Below the pieces are notes generated by a model. It worked only from the letters and a program-made list of their open reading frames with translations, made no database searches and was not told the origin of the DNA. Shown here piece by piece: positions 1 through 11,199 of a stretch of 64,000 nt of DNA. This DNA is from Tubiluchus corallicola (lineage: Eukaryota > Priapulida > Priapulimorpha > Priapulimorphida > Tubiluchidae). Numbering within the stretch: position 1 is the first letter of the stretch; each line of letters starts with the position of its first letter. The DNA lies in the NCBI GenBank assembly GCA_030141605.1, contig JAQGDQ010000001.1, forward strand, positions 1,054,001-1,118,000, in the 5' to 3' direction. Position numbers and translations under genes: made by a program.

Positions 1-228
1 GCACATTTCCAGGCACCATGTGACAGGGAAAGTTAGTCTTTTGTATTTGAAATCACTGTGAGAGCTTTCTGTTTAAAGAAGCAAGGTTGGAAATATGTAA
101 AGTACAATAAAAATTATGACTACGTCAAATGCATGCAACTAAAAAACACCAAAATTAATTTACACATCACAAAAATTAATCACCGTACATTACCGTTTAC
201 GACTCAGTTTTCATTTAGCAGTACTTGC

Positions 229-314
229 CTGCATTTTCAGGGATAAAGTACACGAAAAGTAATGGAAGACCTGCCAGTACATGGAGAATTAATGTTGGTA
301 TTCTTCTTCCCCAC
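229..314 (-). CDS. SLC22 transporter exon: loop 8-9 (WGRR) and TM9, GC donor
   Basis: 86 nt after acceptor GCTTAG. Spliced to the previous exon it reads [20 protein letters not shown] and ends ENA, matching the GRR loop and following helix of SLC22 proteins. The 5' splice site appears to be GCAG|GCAAGT, the consensus of GC-AG introns. The next exon is not recognisable in the 228 bases to the left and is presumably off the window. Confidence 0.82.
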
Positions 315-2869
315 CTAAGCAATTAAAAACCAGTTATTACATGCTTAACTTAGAAAATTACATGCTGTATAAGTTAGTTTTAACACACATTTTTATATTT
401 ATGGTTAATAGAAGGCTGCCAAAAAAGAAACATTTCTATGAGATCCTTCAATGTTGCACACCGTACTACGGACTCTACAATTTAAACATTACACTATATA
501 TGATTATAATTTCGCAGATTTTTAAGATTAAGATTTTGCAAGTATATTCTGTTTCCGAAAAGTATATCTGTAATTTTATATTATAATTATGTATCTAACG
601 TGAAGCAAATTAAACTTGTATTAAATAATTTTCATTGCGTGAGAAAGACAGAAAATAGGTCAAGGTCTACTTACGGCCTAAGAATGTACATGCAAGTGAC
701 ATAGGCCGGCACTTCAATAGCCCCAGATAGGAAAAAATTGAGGTATTTGTTTCCCGCTAATGTGTTTGTTCCCAGAGATAAACCATAATATACTAACGCG
801 TTGACAGTCCTGAAAACAATAACAAATCCATGTAATTAAGTTATTAATTTATGTAGTCATTTACTGAAGCAAAATTGACGGATTTCACAAAGCAGTACAG
901 TAATACATAGTATAGTATGGCATAGTGTGTGGTGTGGTGTGGTATGGTATGGTATGGTATGGTATGGTATGGTATGGTATGGTATGGTATGGAATGGTAT
1001 GGTATGGTATGATATGGTTTGGTATGATATGGTATGGTGTGGTGTGGTGTGGCGTGGCGTGGCGTGGCGTGGCGTGGCGTGGCGTGGCGTGGCGTGGCAT
1101 GGCATGGCATGGCATGGCATGGCATGGCATGGCATGGCATGGCATGGCATAGTCTAGTCTAGTCTAGTCTAGTAGTCTAGTCTAGTATAGTATAGTATAG
1201 TATAGTATAGTATAGTATAGTATAGTATAGTATAGTATAGTATAGTATAGTATAGTATAGTATAGTATATTAGTATAGTATAGTATAGTATATTATCGTA
1301 TCGTATCGTACATATAGTTCGTATTCAATACTATAAATACAACAGTAAAATGCATATTTACGCAATGGCACATTTCGCCAGTGTGTCATTCACCAGTGCA
1401 TAAAGAATGGCTTCAGCGCCATTAAATGTTACTAGTCTTGTGAAAACCTTGTGAAATGCATATTTCATATAGAGCGCCATTATTACTATTTTATATGAAG
1501 CATTCATTAAGTCGAATCCTAAAAACATTTAATATCATAATTATTATGCTTCGTGAAGTATCTTATTCAAGTAGGTTGCATTTTTAATAAAAATCTAACA
1601 TAATTAATGACTATGTTAGATTATTTTGCTTAAAATAAAAAAAGCTAAGGAAACCTTACCATATTAGCACAATTATAATGGCATATGTTCTCAGGTATGG
1701 TGTGAGTAAAACACCAATTAAATTTATTTTTGCTTTGTCGTTGGCTTTCTTAGTAGGGGTCGGAACTTTTAACTTTAAGTCTTTTGGAATGGAGACTTTG
1801 CTGAATTTTGCCAGTTTTCTTATTAAAGCTTCACCATCTTCAACCCGGCCATGAGTGACTAAATAGTGAATGGATTCCGGAAGAGTCCTAGAACAAAATT
1901 AGAACAAAAATGTTAACCAAGTTCCGTGGTTGATTTGTTTCCGAACCAATAAGAAGCAGTACCAACAATGCGTTTATTTGCTACTTATATACACTTGATT
2001 ACACCAGAAAACACAATTACAACAATTGTAAAAATAATGATAGAACATTAAAAACTGGAAGCTCCCAGTAAAGGGTATTGTTTCCCCAACGAGATCGACA
2101 TAAGTGGAGACAACCGCAAATATGTTTTTTTAATTGAAAAGCAATGTAATTTTATATTATATTTATAATCATAAAAATATCATATTTCTGTTAAAAACAC
2201 AGCCATCGTCATACAGAGATTGAAATTATATGCATTTCAAGGTCAAAGATTGTCACTTTAAAAGACCAACATTCGCAGAAACTACCGCAAACAATGTATT
2301 TTCTGCATCGAGTATAGGACTGTAATTTCCACCTAAAACTTACTAACTGGCTGCACTAACTGATCACTTTACAGTGGGCAAAGCTGAAATGTGCTGAGCA
2401 TTCAGGCTAAAAAAAATTTTATGCAGGCTAACATGACAGCCTCTTATATCATAAGCATGCAAGGCATGCAATTTACTAATATACCTTTCGCTGCTCCAAC
2501 TCACATATTGCTGAAATTTCTACTACTACATATTGTATGCCAAACGAATGTTGATATAATAAATTGACTGAATTGACTAGAATTGACATAAACAACGTAG
2601 AAGGTGCTGCCGCATCTGGTAAAGACGCGCACAAAGTTGCTACTACTATTTGACAAGAACTGAAGCATCCGTTTTCGTGATATGATCATAGGATATGAGT
2701 GATGCCCATTAATGATATGATATTACAGAATGTTCTAGTAGAATGCGGCTATAAAATTGACTTCTCCAGTGGGTACAATTAACGCTTTTGCTTTCACTGA
2801 TATTAGGCTAATTAGGAATTTTGTGTGTGTGTGTGTGTGTGCGTGTGCGTGCGTGCGCGTGTGCGTGTG

Positions 2870-2902
<33 letters not shown>

Positions 2903-4773
2903 ATGTTCAGTTTGCAAAAAATATTGTACACTAGTTTTGCAGAAAAAAAACATTTCCAAGCAGCAATGCATGGTAACTTTAGAATGTGGGTGCACGCAAG
3001 CGTGCTCATGCCCTTAAGGAGGGCTGCACACGGGCAGGTGCGCAGCAGATCAACAGTGGACCAGATAGTGAGACACAGCAGGCTTGTGTAGATAATTACC
3101 AGATCGATTACCACCATTCCAGTGAACACGAATCAGCACGGCTCCTTAACTACATAATTATAGTTAATCCTCTCTACCTGCCTGCACGCGCGCGCGCGCG
3201 TGCGCGTGGTGTGCGTGTGTGTGCTGGACCCCGGGCCTGGGGTAATTATAGACTCGACCAACAACGCCGACAAACACTAACCTCATAATTATACGCCGCT
3301 CGGCGAGCACCTAATTCCATAATTACAGATCACTCGAGTATTGCATTTTATAGAGACGGGGGTACCCGGCAGGAGCAGGGTCCGGGACACCCGGGGGAAG
3401 TTCCTAAACCCTCAAGCAAGGTTCGAAATTCGTGCTCACCCCTGTACAACATTCTCCAGTACCAATCTAATCCCCAAATTACCTCCAGTTACCTCAAAGA
3501 CAAAGAAAATGCCTCAGATGCGGACCAATGCATTCGGACCACAGGGGCGCTAATTGCCCCCAATTAAAGTAATTAAATCAACCAAAAAATAAAACATACA
3601 CATGACTCGCATGCGCATTTGTGTGCATGTGTGCATAAGTGCGTGCGTGAGCGCGTGTATGCGTGCGTATGTGAACGACTCTGTAAATATTGTACTATAC
3701 ATGTATTTGTATATGTGTTATTGTTTACCCGATAAATGTGAAATGTGAAATATCTTCAAACCCAATCGAGTACATACGAAAAAAATGTATTTACAAAGAC
3801 AAAAAATACCGTTTTTACCAAAATCCAACTGCCATAAGTAGCAGTGGTGCAGAAATGATCAACTGCAGATGACGCCAATTACGAACAAAATATGCAATGC
3901 CTGGCAGTATCATCAAACCCAGAGCCCATATAATGTAGACGCCATTAACTGCAAATGCCCGATGCTTAGTGCTGTAATATTCCGATAGTAAGCAGTAGCT
4001 CACAAGAAAACCTCCCTGTTTGAAAAATAGTATCATATTAAATGCATATTAAAATTTAGTACAACTAGTTACGTAACAATGCATGGCTAAATGACGATTG
4101 CAAATGATAATTACAAAAGTAATCCAGATTTACATAAATATTGCTTTTTATTGTAGTATATAGATGCAAATTTTCTGCCTTTTTTATATTGGTAACTTAC
4201 TTTTTTATTCTGAATTTTTTTACACTGGAAATATATATATATATATATATTAGTGACTATATTATTGACTGATATATTATATCATATCATATCATATCAT
4301 ATCATATCATATCATATCATATCATATCATATCATATCATATCATATCATATCATATCATATCATATCATATCATATACATATATAGAAGCCTTCTTGTA
4401 CCTACCATGTGTAAGGCAGCCATTATAGCTCGCATGGTGATGAAAAGATAAAAATCATTCACAAATGCAGCAATAACACCAACAATTCCCCAGGTTACTC
4501 CACAAAATATAACCACGTACTTCCTGCCAAAATAATCCGCAAACGTTGGTGCCACCAAAGCACCAACCATCCAAGCAGCCATATATACGGACTGAGATGC
4601 TTGGACGAGAAATCTTTTGTCACAAACCAAGTCCCACTAGAATAGAATAGACGAATCCTTAAAGTTACTCATATCAGTTCCATACAGCTATTTATTTCCT
4701 GTTGTTATTATTTGCGTTTAATGTTTTCATGACTTTCTGCTACTATTTCTTTAATTGTCATTGTTACTGTTGT

Positions 4774-4805
<32 letters not shown>

Positions 4806-5488
4806 GGTGGGTGGGTGGGTGGTGGTGGTGGTGGTGGTGGTGGTGGTGGTGGTGGTGGTGGTGCAATAACACGGTTTTTCAGCAAACGATATGAAAATCG
4901 GTAAGATATAAGTGAACACGAAGAATCAGAGAGGTTATCTAATGGGTGAAAAATTATCAGGGATCACCAAACACTTATCATGCAAGTAGGTATAGAAGTA
5001 CAATTTAATAGACTGAGAACGATCCCATACAGTTGGTGCCTAAAAGACTTATATGAATGTTGTTAGAGAGACCTGGTCCTGTGAACAGTGTGTTTTCAAA
5101 AAGAGTTTAAATACTCTGATACAGTTGTTACCTCTGTAACAATTGTCGATTCATCTTCGTTGCTATACCACCATCCATCCGGGCATTTCTCTATCTCTTT
5201 ACTAGTGAAATTTATCAGTTGACACTTGTCTATTAGTTTTGCTCCCTTACTGTCATATTTAACTGGTATGACATCAGTTGGATCCACACCAGGAGGAACT
5301 CTGCAATGATGGTCTGGAGTTGCTCCAATAAAGGAAATTGCCAGTGTGTGCCATGGGGCTATGATATTGTAAAAAGCAACATGGAGGAACACTAATAGCT
5401 GTGCTCGACTGTGGGATCCAAAATGCTCAAATACTTCGTCAACAAGCACAGGCCTTCTTGGATCGGCATTTTTGCTACATTTTAGCTC
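229..5488 (-). CDS. SLC22-family organic ion transporter, partial gene (six exons, both ends missing)
   Basis: Six minus-strand exons join in one frame (5488-5132, 4636-4406, 4015-3819, 1887-1660, 809-675, 314-229) and give about 411 residues. Seen: a membrane-spanning N-terminal segment followed by TPDHHC at about residues 57-62, a Cys-containing extracellular loop, the junction TE|WDLVCD, the MFS loop [15 protein letters not shown], the PES motif opening the central cytoplasmic loop (LPESIHYL), and a late WGRR loop. Known: this order is diagnostic of the SLC22 family (OCT/OAT/OCTN), 12-helix plasma-membrane transporters of organic cations, anions or zwitterions. Family length is about 550 residues, so roughly 120 C-terminal residues lie left of base 1. 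The initiator Met is also missing: the first exon opens in frame behind a splice acceptor, so a short upstream exon should exist. Substrate and subfamily cannot be told. Confidence 0.9.
675..809 (-). CDS. SLC22 transporter exon: TM7-TM8
   Basis: 135 nt; the acceptor is TTTTCAG|GACTG and the donor GGCC|GTAAGT. It encodes [17 protein letters not shown] and [17 protein letters not shown]. The spacing of YYGLSL and GAIEVPA is characteristic of the SLC22 second half. Two bases are carried into the next exon. Confidence 0.9.
913..1310. repeat. Mosaic pentanucleotide microsatellite array
   Basis: About 400 bp with almost unbroken period 5. The unit changes in blocks: TGTGG, TATGG (about 941-1040), TGTGG, CGTGG (about 1053-1097), CATGG (about 1098-1150), TAGTC (about 1151-1180), TATAG (about 1181-1290) and CGTAT at the end. 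It lies in the intron between the SLC22 exons at 675-809 and 1660-1887. Open frames through it are artefacts of the repeat. Confidence 0.97.
1660..1887 (-). CDS. SLC22 transporter exon: PES motif and central cytoplasmic loop
   Basis: 228 nt; the acceptor is TTCTAG|GACTC and the donor ATATG|GTAAGG. Joined to the previous exon it reads [15 protein letters not shown], the SLC22 PES(xRWL)xxxGR signature, then a basic Lys/Pro-rich cytoplasmic loop and the start of TM7 ([10 protein letters not shown]). Frame continuity on both sides (two bases in, two bases out) supports the boundaries. Confidence 0.9.
2822..2902. repeat. (TG)n microsatellite with CG interruptions
   Basis: A TG/CG dinucleotide run of about 80 bp in an SLC22 intron, interrupted by GCGTGC stretches. 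Confidence 0.95.
3040..3580. other. GC-rich, CpG-bearing intronic block with six TAATTA motifs
   Basis: Clearly GC-richer than the surrounding intron, with a (GC)n/(TG)n run at about 3183-3222, CCCGGG-type sites, and TAATTA at 3093, 3155, 3243, 3286, 3320 and 3570. TAATTA is a core homeodomain site. I see no coding signature. It could be an intronic enhancer, an inserted repeat or part of an alternative promoter; none of these is established. Confidence 0.4.
3819..4015 (-). CDS. SLC22 transporter exon: TM4-TM6
   Basis: 197 nt, entering in phase 0 after AAACAG and leaving with two bases (TG) before GTAAAA. It encodes [19 protein letters not shown], two hydrophobic helices and the start of the W that precedes the PES motif. 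SEYY..KHR matches the family's conserved E-x-x-x-x-x-x-R region after TM4. Confidence 0.88.
4263..4377. repeat. (ATATC)n microsatellite
   Basis: About 22 near-perfect copies of the pentamer ATATC, preceded at 4231-4250 by an (AT)n run. It sits in the SLC22 intron just downstream (minus sense) of the exon ending at 4406. Confidence 0.97.
4406..4636 (-). CDS. SLC22 transporter exon: TM2-TM4 with MFS GxxxDxxGRK loop
   Basis: 77 codons, phase 0 at both ends. The acceptor is ATTCTAG|TGGGAC and the donor ATG|GTAGGT. It opens WDLVCDKRF, completing the family's TEWxLVC signature with the previous exon, and carries [15 protein letters not shown], the MFS loop between helices 2 and 3. The donor lies only about 30 bp from the end of the ATATC microsatellite in the following intron. 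Confidence 0.9.
4768..4863. repeat. Compound GTT/GCT/GGGT/GGT microsatellite
   Basis: Consecutive blocks of GTT, GCT, GGGT and then about 14 GGT units in the SLC22 intron between 4637 and 5131. Confidence 0.95.
5132..5488 (-). CDS. SLC22 transporter exon: TM1 and large extracellular loop
   Basis: 119 codons, phase 0 at both ends. The acceptor is a T-rich tract ending TTTTCAG before GAG CTA AAA; the donor is GAG|GTAACA. The product has the VDEVFEHFG lead-in, a hydrophobic TM1, TPDHHC and the Cys-containing loop, ending ESTIVTE. No in-frame ATG precedes the exon after the acceptor, so translation must start in an exon farther right that I could not locate. Confidence 0.9.
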
Positions 5489-6388
5489 CTGAAAATAAAT
5501 AGTAAGTAAAGTGTGCAGTTGCAACAATGCCTAGTTAACAGGCATGTTGAAGAAATATCTAGTTTATTCGACAGCACTTAATAAACAAAACAAATGCTTA
5601 TACAGTATTAATTTAATGCATTGGGTGTGTGTAAAAACTAATGGATCCGCTAAAACGATTCAACACAACATCCCAGTATAACCTGTTTGTTGCTTTTTTG
5701 TGCGAACATACCGTACTTTACTTTTTTCTGAAGTCAATTGTGGCTAATTTTGAATTAACCCTTGTCATTATCCAAGCTGACGCTTTGAATCAGACATCTT
5801 TCGTGAATGAAACACTTAATGATGGGCGATAGCGCCCTTATTTTCAAAAGTGCATTGTGCATAAAACAGTAATCTTGCTCATCTCGAATCGCGATGTCAA
5901 TTTTTATAACCAGGGCCTGGATTCATGTACTGAATTTAACGAAGGTGTCCTTGTCTTACGCGCGCGGAAATATTTGTCTGTAATTCATGTAGATGTCTTA
6001 TCTCCTTAGACGATAAACTTCCATGCGACTGGAAAAGTTAATTCGATTTAAATAAACGTCTTAAGTCGCATTTATTAGGCGGGTAAGTTTGAGCGCACTT
6101 AGCGAGTTAGGACGGTACTCATTAAACAAAATTTTACCTTAATCGCACGCGTAGCTTTACGACGCTTCTAGATTTGTCGCAACACGACGATTGGTGTTGT
6201 TTCTCCTAATATTTCATTTCAAAATTTTGAAATCATCACGTAATATAATTTGGAAAAACTCTAAATGCAGTACCTACTTTTAGTAAATGTCAACAAACGA
6301 TTGACCAGTTGCTCTCTTGAGTCTCTTCTCTGCTCCGGTTTTTTCTCCCTTAATTCTATTCCCTTATTTCTTCTCTTCTCGTTTTTCT
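5489..6388. other. Region upstream of the SLC22 exons, no gene recognised
   Basis: This stretch should hold the 5' end of the SLC22 gene, but I found no convincing start exon or core promoter. Bases 5930-6170 are somewhat GC-richer, with several CG dinucleotides and ACGCGC/CGCACGCG strings, which may be an old interspersed repeat. Confidence 0.4.
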
Positions 6389-6668
6389 CTCTTTTCTTCT
6401 CTTCTTTTCTCTTCTCTTCTCTTCTCCGCTCTTATCTTCTCTTCATTTTTTCTTCTCTTTTCTCTTTTCTTCTCTTCTTCTCTCTTCTCTTCTCTTCTCT
6501 TCACTTCTCTTCTCTTCTCTTCTCTTCTCTTCTCTTCTCTTCTCTTCTCTTCTCTTCTCTTCTCTTCTCTTCTCTTCTCTTCTCTTCTCTTCTCTTCTCT
6601 TCTCTTCTCTTCTCTTCTCTTCTCTTCTCTTCCCTTTTCCTCTTTTCTTCTCTTCTCTTCCCTTCTGT
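6389..6668. repeat. (TTCTC)n microsatellite, pure core about 6503-6632
   Basis: A long pyrimidine-only pentamer array with a pure core of more than 25 copies and degenerate flanks. Apparent Ser/Leu/Phe-rich or Arg/Glu-rich proteins across it are repeat artefacts. Confidence 0.97.
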
Positions 6669-7715
6669 TTTCCTCGCTTCACTTTTCCTCTTGTCCGTGC
6701 GTTGTATGTTATTTTTAGATTCTAGACCACCAGAAGGAAGGCAGTAGTTTTCGTGACTGAGTTTAATGAAAATTTACATTAATGAACAAGCAATCTTTTC
6801 GTGTTTCGGGATCAGTCCTCCTTTTGTGACACATGAATTTTTGTCACACTAGTATAAAAATCAAAAAGTATATATCAAGTAGCGCAAGCATACACACACG
6901 AAAAATTCATGTCAGTTCGTTAGATTTTTCCTAAGAATTTGAAGTTTTCAAATTTTTAAAAAAATTAAATACCGAAAAAAAATTTGCGTCACTATTGTTA
7001 AAATTTGCAGCAACTGCTCTATGTGTTCACTATTTTCAATGCACCTAAATGAATTCCAATATCTGAATTTCCCTAAATACCTTACTTGTATTTCCTTAAA
7101 AAGTTCTTCATAGGTTAAGACACGCTGGGTGTCTGCTAGGTTAGCGAATCACAAGAGCTGTAACATGCAAGTTAATAAAACTGAATGAATAAAGCCAAAG
7201 CGCGACGTAATTTGCGGACGCCGGTGATTTGTCTTTGTTTTCTAGTAGTCTTTTAGACAATAATTAGTAAAAGAACTGTTTTCGATAAAATTTCTTTATA
7301 CTATAGAGTTGGCAAATTGTAACTAATTTATAATAGGGTTATCTGTATTTTGAAAATCAGAATAACTTTTTTCAAAATAGATATTCACTGCTGAAGAGAT
7401 TTGAACAATTACTGTTCACTCTTTCAAGGTTTCAAAAACAGAAATTTAACCAAAATGTAGAAACCACAAGAAATCAACAGCAAATCGGAGTTTTAATGTG
7501 ATGTCTGCAATAAAGTCTATATATACAAGGATATATATATATCTACAAGGATTCAGATCTGACTCATAATCATAACTATTCATTTATAAATTACATTTGT
7601 GCTTGTAAGTTTAACATTAAAAAAATTTCCATTGCTGTGCTTTGAGTGTTATAAAAATAGTCGCCGGCACCCTACCTTCCCCTTTTGGTCATTCTTAAAT
7701 AGGTTTCTCATCAAA

Positions 7716-8310
7716 TTAATTATTTAAGAACTACTGATCTTTATCCAGTAAGATGTAAAGTCCATCTTTGCAAAGTTCATTGTTGTTATCAAAATGTGAT
7801 TTAAATTGTTTTGGGGTTGCTTTTGTGGGTGCCCTCTATAAACGGCTCCGATTTGAATACTTAATAGTGACTAGTAAGTGATATCCATGGCCAAGTTCAT
7901 TATTTAAGAATTACTGATCTATATTCGGTAAAATCGAAAGACCATTTTCGCAAAATTTCAATGTTGTGCTCAAAATGTGATTTAGATTTTGGAGGTGCCA
8001 CTTTTAGGGCGCCCCTATGTAATTTATCAATTTGAAAACTTAAAAGCGACCAATATGTGATCTCCGTGATCAAGTTCATTATTTCAGATTCACTGATCTT
8101 TATCCAGTATAATGAAAGGAACATTTTTGCAAAGTTTCACTGATGTACTTAAAGGTGATTTCAATTGATTAAGGGGCGCCGTTACACATCGCATTAATTT
8201 GGAAACTTAAGAGTGACTAATAAATGATTTCCATGGCCAGATTCATCATATAAGGTCCACTGGTCTTTATCCAGTTGGGATTAAAGATCTGTCATTGTTA
8301 CTTTCGAGTT
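7716..8310 (+). repeat. Tandem repeat, unit about 180 bp, 3.3 diverged copies
   Basis: Units begin near 7716, 7896, 8075 and 8241 (the last partial). Each opens with an ATTATTTAAGAA-type block, then ACTGATCTTTATCCAGTAA, a TTTGCAAAGTTTCA-like block, a GTGATTT block, a GGGCGCCCCT-like block, AACTTAA..GTGACTA and CCATGGCCAAGTTCAT. The copies are clearly homologous but diverged, and unit lengths vary (180, 179 and 166 bp). The same family recurs in inverted orientation at 11200-11505. Confidence 0.85.
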
Positions 8311-8339
8311 AGAAACTACTTAAATTATCTGCATATTTT

Positions 8340-8633
8340 CTCAGTTTAATTAGCATGTATTTTATAATTTATTGTTAATTTGTTGGTTTACATTCAAGTA
8401 GTAACATATTTGTTGTAGGTTGTATAGTCTAGTATCTGATAAAAATAGATTCGTATCATCAGCAATCTCTCTGGGATGAAATCCGAAACAATAAACAAGG
8501 TCATTAATATATAAAAGAATTGGCAATGGAGAGAATTTAGCCAAGGCCTGTTAAAGGTTTTTGTTTCTTTTCTGAATAAAATTTTAGTAAGTGCATGACT
8601 GAATAACACTTTATTCGTGGAATCATGCATCAA
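8340..8633 (-). pseudogene. Non-LTR retrotransposon reverse-transcriptase fragment
   Basis: The minus-strand frame from about 8545 to 8362 reads LPILLYINDLVY, then ADDTNLFLSD (the ADD codons are at 8455-8463), then a helical NLQQICYYLN segment. Known: LLYINDL..ADDTxLF is RT motif B' to C of LINE-type (CR1/L2/Jockey-like) elements. Only about 60 residues remain, with no intact upstream RT motifs, so this is a dead fragment. It lies downstream, in the same sense, of the ORF1-like remnant at 9248-9665, so both may come from one internally deleted LINE copy. Confidence 0.7.
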
Positions 8634-8665
8634 GCAGGAGAATCATTTATTGTTAGGTCCGTCAA

Positions 8666-8690
8666 TAATAATAATAATAATAATAATTTC
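8666..8690. repeat. (AAT)n microsatellite, short
   Basis: About eight AAT units just upstream (minus sense) of the RT fragment. Confidence 0.9.
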
Positions 8691-9247
8691 TAACCTATTG
8701 CTTAGGTCATTCATAAAAGAGCTTCTTATTCTTAAAGTTATTATTATTTTTAATTTCATTATTACTTTTATATCGAATTATCACTGATTATTATTTTAGT
8801 TTTTGAGCGTTTACTCACTGAGTTTTTAACAATACAAAATATAAGTGATCTGCAACTTGGTACAGTAGTACTCCTAGAATAATACAATTTTTCAAGTTAT
8901 TTGTGTATATGTGATTAGTTAGAGTCTTTGCAATGAGAGTCAATCTGGTTGGTCTGGTTAAGATAAGAGTGAATAGGCTGGAAAAGATCATATTTTAGTA
9001 GATAGATGTGTAGTGATCACCGGCCATGTAGTAAATTATTTCTTGCCTACTAGTGCATGTTACCTTTGATTTGAACTTCGGTAGTGGTAGATATCCCAGG
9101 GAGAGCCTGGGGCGAGTTCAATACCTCTGCATCAGTTTAACTTGGGCGCTTTTAAAATGCGCCCATAGAATGACAATACGTATTTATAATTCATACACTG
9201 ACATGTATGAAAAAGCAGCGTTCGATACACTTTCGTCATATCTTCGC

Positions 9248-9665
9248 TTATAAAGACCTTGTCCGAAATAGTAAACCCAAGTCAATGGTTGAACTAATAT
9301 TTTTTCCAGCAGCATAAACCTTATCACAGATGTCCGGGCGCAGAAATTTAGCGATAACTGCAGCTAGATTTCCTATATTGGGTCTTTGTATCCACTGTGA
9401 ATTAGCAATTTCTTTTGGGCATATTGGAACTCCATTTTTCTCGCAAACATTTTCCACTATGCTATTGTATGAGGAACTCCAGTTATTTCAATGATGTCCC
9501 TGCATTTATACTCTTCAAGGTTGTTAACTGCTTCATCAACTGTATGCCCTTGTTCTCTAAATAGGTTATGGCTGTTCTCAGTAACGTGTTTTCTTGCTTA
9601 AGAGTGTGGATTGTTTCACGATTTTCTGAAATTTCTTTATGAATATAACTGATTTTTTTATTATT
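9248..9665 (-). pseudogene. LINE ORF1-like remnant (coiled coil plus RRM-like domain), frameshifted
   Basis: In minus sense, from about 9665, comes a Lys/Glu/Leu-rich helical stretch (ISENRETIHTLKQENTLLR). After a frame change follows CRDIIEITGVP. After another change near 9475 come VENVCEKNGVPICPKEI and AAVIAKFLRPDICDKVY with AGKNI. Known: LINE ORF1 proteins of the L1/L2/CR1 type carry a coiled coil and then a domain with the order 'R.N.I.I.GIP ... P.IVKF..R..RD.VY.ARK.L'. The match rests on order and spacing, not on an alignment. At least two frame changes show it is not functional. Confidence 0.5.
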
Positions 9666-11199
9666 TGGTATGTGTTATGTACTGCCACTGCTTTCCTCAT
9701 TATCCTTACTCGTACCAGTACATAGAAGTGCTGACAAAAGTCAAATTGCGACTACGGAAAGTAGACTCTTGATAAGATGTTCAACAGGCTCCAAAATTAT
9801 ACGTACAGTCTTAACTGTAGACACAAGCGGCAACATTGTAAACTTGGCTGTAATACACATTCGTTGAATATTTTACTTACGTACATACCGCTACAATTTT
9901 CTTTTGCTGAATTCTCTTATCATCAAGGCTGTATTAGATGAATTTATACAATGACTTTCTGTCTCTGTTCATTAATAACACTGAATTTATTAAATCTGAA
10001 TACTGAACTGCTATATTAGCGCCGTCAGAACCACTCTGTTTTCAAATCTTGGCGACGTCATATATTTTACTGGGCCTATGACCATACTCAATAATTTGCT
10101 TGTTATTTTTACATTAGCGGTTTTGACAGGAAAAATCTAGAAGAAAACAGCGGTAATTTTTTGTAACGTGTCGATCGCCGTAGAAGACATTTGTTTATTT
10201 GTTTTAATCGTCGAATTATATATTTAAATATATATATATTTATTTATTTATATAATCTTTCTTTGTTTAAAGTGAAATTAGGTCTCTAGTTAGTCTGAAC
10301 ACCATCTATGACACAAACATATTGCGATAGAGCATTTACTGCATTTAATTAGTAAAGCTTTATTATTATAAAATGATATCATACAACAACAAAGCTGTGT
10401 CAACTATATTATGAATCTTTTGCAGTAACGTTTTTACTAGGACTCATTCTTAACTGGAAATAAGAGGCAACATATACACGTCGGTTTCCATTTGTTACTA
10501 AATGTATTTTAGTAAGAGATATAAATCCATTATCGTTCGGATAAATTACTTATTCCACATACCTTTGCGAAAACGCCTTTTGCTTCGTTCACAGTTTGTA
10601 CAGAAGTACGCAGTTCTTCCATGCAGGCAAGTTATGCAAGCACGTAAACTTCTACTTTTTCATCTCGTCCGAACTCATAACTAGCCTAACAAGTTTTACT
10701 ACTACTTCGTCGGTTGTTTCTTTTTCACCAGGGCATCAAAAAAGTTCATGTGTGCCATAAGATGACTGGGTAATAATAAATTCCGCAGCAAACTTACTGC
10801 ACATCCTAGGTCAGCACACTGTCGGATAAACATAGTAGCCTCTGCGTGTTTATTCTCATTTACAAGGTCACTCAGTGAGACTGGACTCACTAAAATTTAC
10901 AGTGCGACGTTCTCCTGTGAGCTACTTATGTCTTGGTTGAAAAGCTAGGAGAAGCCAGAATAGTTCCAATAGGCACCAGCGAAGGAAGTACTTGTCGCAT
11001 TCTCTTGTGTTCTTAATGAATTCTAACAGGTCGATATTGTGGCTAGCTTTTTACGCTTTACCTTGTAACTTCAAATAACTCACAGATAAGTTAAGAACTC
11101 TACACAGGAGCTAACAGAGATTTACATTACCTCGCGTGCAACAGGTTTGAGTGTTGGAATCCCTTGATAGTCTATTTGAAGTCACTTACTGGTTGGGCT
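9666..11199. other. No confirmed gene; weak coding-like stretch at 10702-10890 (minus)
   Basis: The stretch is AT-rich. The minus frame 10890-10702 follows a TTTTAG acceptor-like site and reads as protein-like sequence (FIRQCADLGCAVSLLRNLLL), ending in a stop after VKKKQPTK. I do not recognise the family. It may be a terminal exon or a transposon relic; no second exon was found. Confidence 0.25.

Noticed and set aside
844-1157. Several overlapping open frames rich in His/Pro/Tyr or Trp/Gly on both strands
   Set aside because: They are translations of the pentanucleotide array; all frames are open because the unit lacks stops.
913-1310. CRISPR-like or satellite array
   Set aside because: The period is 5 bp with no spacers; the DNA is clearly animal.
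6265-6747. Long Ser/Leu/Phe-rich frame and its Arg/Glu-rich antisense
   Set aside because: Generated by the TTCTC microsatellite.
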